This document shows, piece after piece, positions 5,526 to 7,811 of a stretch of 7,811 bases of DNA. Location of the stretch: assembly GCA_002506025.1 (NCBI GenBank), contig DAWS01000001.1, positions 480-8,290 of the forward strand, in the 5' to 3' direction. The notes beneath the pieces are model-generated. The model saw only the letters and a list, made by a program, of their open reading frames with translations. It did no database searches and was not told the DNA's origin. The DNA comes from Euryarchaeota archaeon UBA111. GTDB lineage: Archaea > Thermoplasmatota > Poseidoniia > Poseidoniales > Poseidoniaceae. Within the stretch, counting starts at the first letter, position 1. Every line of letters begins with the position of its first letter. A program made the position numbers and the translations under genes.

Positions 5526-6710
5526 TTGACAAAAGATTCAAATCCAAAATTTACTCGATTTGCGAGTAAAGCAGTACACTCTGGTACCAACCATGTAGGC
5601 GACGCAGTAAACACTCCCATATTCCAATCATCGACGTATAAGCTAACCGATGAACGTTATGCTGGTTGGGCCGCTGGCGCTCACCATGCCTTGCTCTACA
5701 CCAGAATCACTTCGGTCAACGCTGAGGCGGTGATCGACAAAATATGTGCTTTGGAAGGAGCCGAAGATGGGGAGGTATTCTCTTCCGGAATGGCCGCAAT
5801 ATCTTCAACTCTAATGGCTATTCTCTCGACTGGCGATCATGTTGTAGCTTCTGCGGATGTATATGGAGGCACCTACGGGCTAATGACCGAAGAGTTTCCC
5901 CGGTTTGGTATTGAGGTGACAATGGCAGACATGACGGATGTTTCCTCATATGAAGCAGCGATTCAAGAAAATACCAAGGTGCTATACATTGAAACTCTGA
6001 CCAATCCAGTGCTCAAAGTTTGCGATGTGGAAGCGATGGCTACATTGGCAAAGAAGCACGGATTAGTCTGTATTATCGACAACACTTTTGCCTCACCATG
6101 GGCGTGTAACCCGTTGTCGTTAGGCGCAGATCTTGTAATTCATTCAACGACTAAGTATCTCGGTGGACACTCAGACATAATTGGTGGCGCAGTAGTTGGT
6201 TCCAAAGAGCATATCGAGAACATCTTTCACCGCAAGGTCCACTTTGGAGGAAATGCGGATCCAAACTCATGTTTCTTGTTAGAGCGAGGCATGAGAACTT
6301 TACATGTGAGAATGCCGCAAATTTGTGATAATGCGGCAGAACTGGCAAAACGCTTGGACGCACACCCGATGATTGAGCGAGTAAATCATCCATCACTGAG
6401 CTCTCACCCACAATATGCCGTGGCTCAGAGAATTATGCCGCGAGGCACGGGGATGATTGGCTTCGTGGTCAAGGGGGGCGATGATGCAGCACTTTCATTT
6501 ATGCGCGGCTTGGAAATGATCTACGAAGCCACCAGCCTAGGTGGTGTTGAGTCATTAGTAGAGTGCCCATTTAATTCAAGTCATATGATGATTCCAGAAG
6601 ATGTCAGACACGCAGCAGGCTTAGTTCCTGGCTATGTTAGAATGAGCATCGGCATTGAAGATATTGAGGATTTATGGGCTGATATTGAGCGCGGCTTTGC
6701 CAACGTTTGA
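5526..6710 (+). CDS. Cys/Met metabolism PLP-dependent enzyme (trans-sulfuration family)
   Basis: A 394-residue cytosolic enzyme of the cystathionine gamma-synthase/gamma-lyase/beta-lyase family, of normal length. The PLP lysine is Lys210 in HSTTKYLGGHSD. YTR (58-60) and SSGMA (86-90) hold the cofactor phosphate, Tyr113 in DVYGGTYG stacks on the ring, Asp185 in IIDNTFA pairs with the pyridine nitrogen, and Arg372 in VRMSIGIED is the expected carboxylate-binding residue. Gly115 occupies the position that is Cys in bacterial methionine gamma-lyases, which argues against that activity. In EATSLGGVES, Thr336 replaces the Glu that I recall as conserved in cystathionine gamma-lyases and gamma-synthases, so the exact reaction is open: gamma-lyase, gamma-synthase, beta-lyase or O-acetylhomoserine sulfhydrylase. 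The usual GNPT after YTR is also changed (ITSVN). It starts at TTG with a good ribosome binding site and may be co-transcribed with the upstream transporter. Confidence 0.9.
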   Translation: MTKDSNPKFTRFASKAVHSGTNHVGDAVNTPIFQSSTYKLTDERYAGWAAGAHHALLYTRITSVNAEAVIDKICALEGAEDGEVFSSGMAAISSTLMAILSTGDHVVASADVYGGTYGLMTEEFPRFGIEVTMADMTDVSSYEAAIQENTKVLYIETLTNPVLKVCDVEAMATLAKKHGLVCIIDNTFASPWACNPLSLGADLVIHSTTKYLGGHSDIIGGAVVGSKEHIENIFHRKVHFGGNADPNSCFLLERGMRTLHVRMPQICDNAAELAKRLDAHPMIERVNHPSLSSHPQYAVAQRIMPRGTGMIGFVVKGGDDAALSFMRGLEMIYEATSLGGVESLVECPFNSSHMMIPEDVRHAAGLVPGYVRMSIGIEDIEDLWADIERGFANV

Positions 6711-6711
6711 A

Positions 6712-7806
6712 TCAGGACTCACCAGTATCTTGTTTCAACTGATTCAATTGCGTGTGCCACTGGTTTTGCAATCTCTCAATTTCTTTGGCCGGTGAATCTA
6801 GTAGCTGCTTACCAGTGTCAAGTAGTTGTTTAGTCGTGTTCATCCACGCACTAGCCTTGTTGCGGGCATCACCGTCAAAATGCCATTCTTGTCCAGAGGA
6901 GCGTTCTGCAGCAAGTAACCATGCCCAAGCCGCTGCAGCTTCAGAAATTGATGAATGTCTTGATGTGGCAATTCGTTCTGCTTTGCCCAAACCTTCGAGC
7001 AAACCAGTTCTAATTAGGTCGACTATGTGGCCGCAGGCACCCCCTAACTCACCTGATTTGGTTGGAATTAGCGATGATAGTTTGGCTTTTTCTCTCGCAT
7101 TATCCAAACTCTTCAAAAACTTTCCAAACGGTTTGGGTTTGGTATTTTGTTTGCGCCAAATTTCTTCGGCCTCATCGCCAATTATCCCGATACTTTCCAA
7201 CGCCTCAAGACCGAAATCTTCCCACAAAACGCCTAATACATCCCCACAGCTCGCCCCGTCAACAATTTCAATCGAGGGAGTTTTTCGTTCCGAGGTTTCA
7301 CCGCGAGTGTTGATACGCAATCCCAAATTATCTTCAAATCCAGTTCGATAGCAAGCCAGTATAATATGAGTTGCGAGATCTTTTTCTTCAGCTGAGCCAG
7401 CAACATCTTCAATGGCTTCTCGTACCTCATCGAAGGATTCGCAATGGTAGTAGTTTGAGTTAACAATTAAACCGTCCTCCACCGCATCAAGTACAGATCG
7501 ACGGACAGCTTGCGCTACCACACCTTCATTCATGACTAATCCTTGCCAAGCATCTAGTATCTTTGCCACTCCTTCATTAGCGTCATCTGGTAGATTTTCC
7601 TCAGATGGCCAACCTTCTGGTTTCCAAATAGCTTCAATATCAACGACTGACGGAAGGAAGGGAGGCAACATAGACAAAGCTAGGTGCTGGATGAAGGATG
7701 TGTCTTTTTTATCACCAGTTTCTAAATCACCAAGACCAATATAGACAATAGTCCCTTGGGAAAATGTGAGTTTGATGCAATCATTGACTTCTTCATTACT
7801 TGTCAA
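6712..7806 (-). CDS. Uncharacterised soluble protein, possibly incomplete at its N-terminus
   Basis: I do not recognise this protein. From the TTG at 7806 it has 364 residues, but the frame stays open to the window edge, so the true start may lie outside. It is acidic, with no signal peptide or membrane helix. Residues about 10-30 look like beta strands (IKLTFSQGTIVYIGLGDLETG). The middle is mixed, with charged helices (125-155) and Trp residues. Residues 255-300 are helical and Ala-rich (EAAAAWAWLLAAE). The C-terminus (about 321-360) is a probable coiled coil containing KQLLD twice, seven residues apart (326-330 and 333-337), followed by Gln-rich KEIERLQNQWHTQLNQLKQ. No catalytic motif is evident. 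Its stop codon lies one base from that of the convergent PLP-enzyme gene, leaving no room for a separate terminator. Long uninterrupted length and ordinary composition support a real gene. Confidence 0.75.
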   Translation of the reverse strand: MTSNEEVNDCIKLTFSQGTIVYIGLGDLETGDKKDTSFIQHLALSMLPPFLPSVVDIEAIWKPEGWPSEENLPDDANEGVAKILDAWQGLVMNEGVVAQAVRRSVLDAVEDGLIVNSNYYHCESFDEVREAIEDVAGSAEEKDLATHIILACYRTGFEDNLGLRINTRGETSERKTPSIEIVDGASCGDVLGVLWEDFGLEALESIGIIGDEAEEIWRKQNTKPKPFGKFLKSLDNAREKAKLSSLIPTKSGELGGACGHIVDLIRTGLLEGLGKAERIATSRHSSISEAAAAWAWLLAAERSSGQEWHFDGDARNKASAWMNTTKQLLDTGKQLLDSPAKEIERLQNQWHTQLNQLKQDTGES

Positions 7807-7811
7807 ACCAT

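Noticed and set aside
6752..7351. 199-codon open frame on the plus strand opposite the unrecognised gene
   Set aside because: The opposite-strand protein is longer and has more natural composition with clear helical and coiled-coil patterns; the plus-strand product is Ser/Pro-rich and looks like a shadow frame.

Overview
The window looks like a piece of a marine, non-extremophilic archaeal genome, most likely a Poseidoniales-type (Marine Group II) euryarchaeon. This is inference. It rests on a geranylgeranyl-reductase-family flavoprotein next to a bacterial-type dnaK, tightly packed genes, GTG and TTG starts behind GGTGA-type ribosome binding sites, and operon-head genes that lack a clear Shine-Dalgarno sequence. 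No rRNA, tRNA, CRISPR array, insertion sequence or phage gene was found. A bacterial source cannot be excluded from the sequence alone.

Layout. Positions 1-958 (minus strand) hold a two-gene chaperone unit: an Hsp20/alpha-crystallin-like protein followed 17 bp later by the N-terminus of DnaK, which is cut by the window edge. An 80-bp gap (959-1038) carries short palindromes and is the likely promoter of this unit. Positions 1039-4388 (minus strand) form a four-gene operon read in the order geranylgeranyl reductase family protein, NagD-like HAD phosphatase, NERD-domain protein, SemiSWEET-type transporter. At each of its three junctions the downstream ribosome binding site overlaps the upstream stop codon, so the four are probably translationally coupled. 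A divergent promoter region (4389-4492), with a perfect 6-bp-arm inverted repeat at 4470-4484, separates this operon from a plus-strand pair: a DMT/EamA transporter (4493-5467) and a Cys/Met-metabolism PLP enzyme (5526-6710). The PLP enzyme ends one base from the end of a convergent minus-strand gene for an unrecognised protein, which runs to or past the right edge.

Working together. The chaperone pair is a credible functional unit: a small-heat-shock-like holdase feeding DnaK. The minus-strand operon combines isoprenoid reduction, phosphate removal, a nuclease-like fold and a small solute transporter. No single pathway joins them, and their co-transcription is better supported than a shared function. 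The transporter and PLP enzyme could concern sulfur amino acids, but this rests only on adjacency.

I did not find a convincing new multi-gene system. The most interesting items are the unusual Hsp20-like protein coupled to dnaK, the stop-overlapping ribosome binding sites, the inverted repeat in the divergent promoter, and the unrecognised gene at the right edge.
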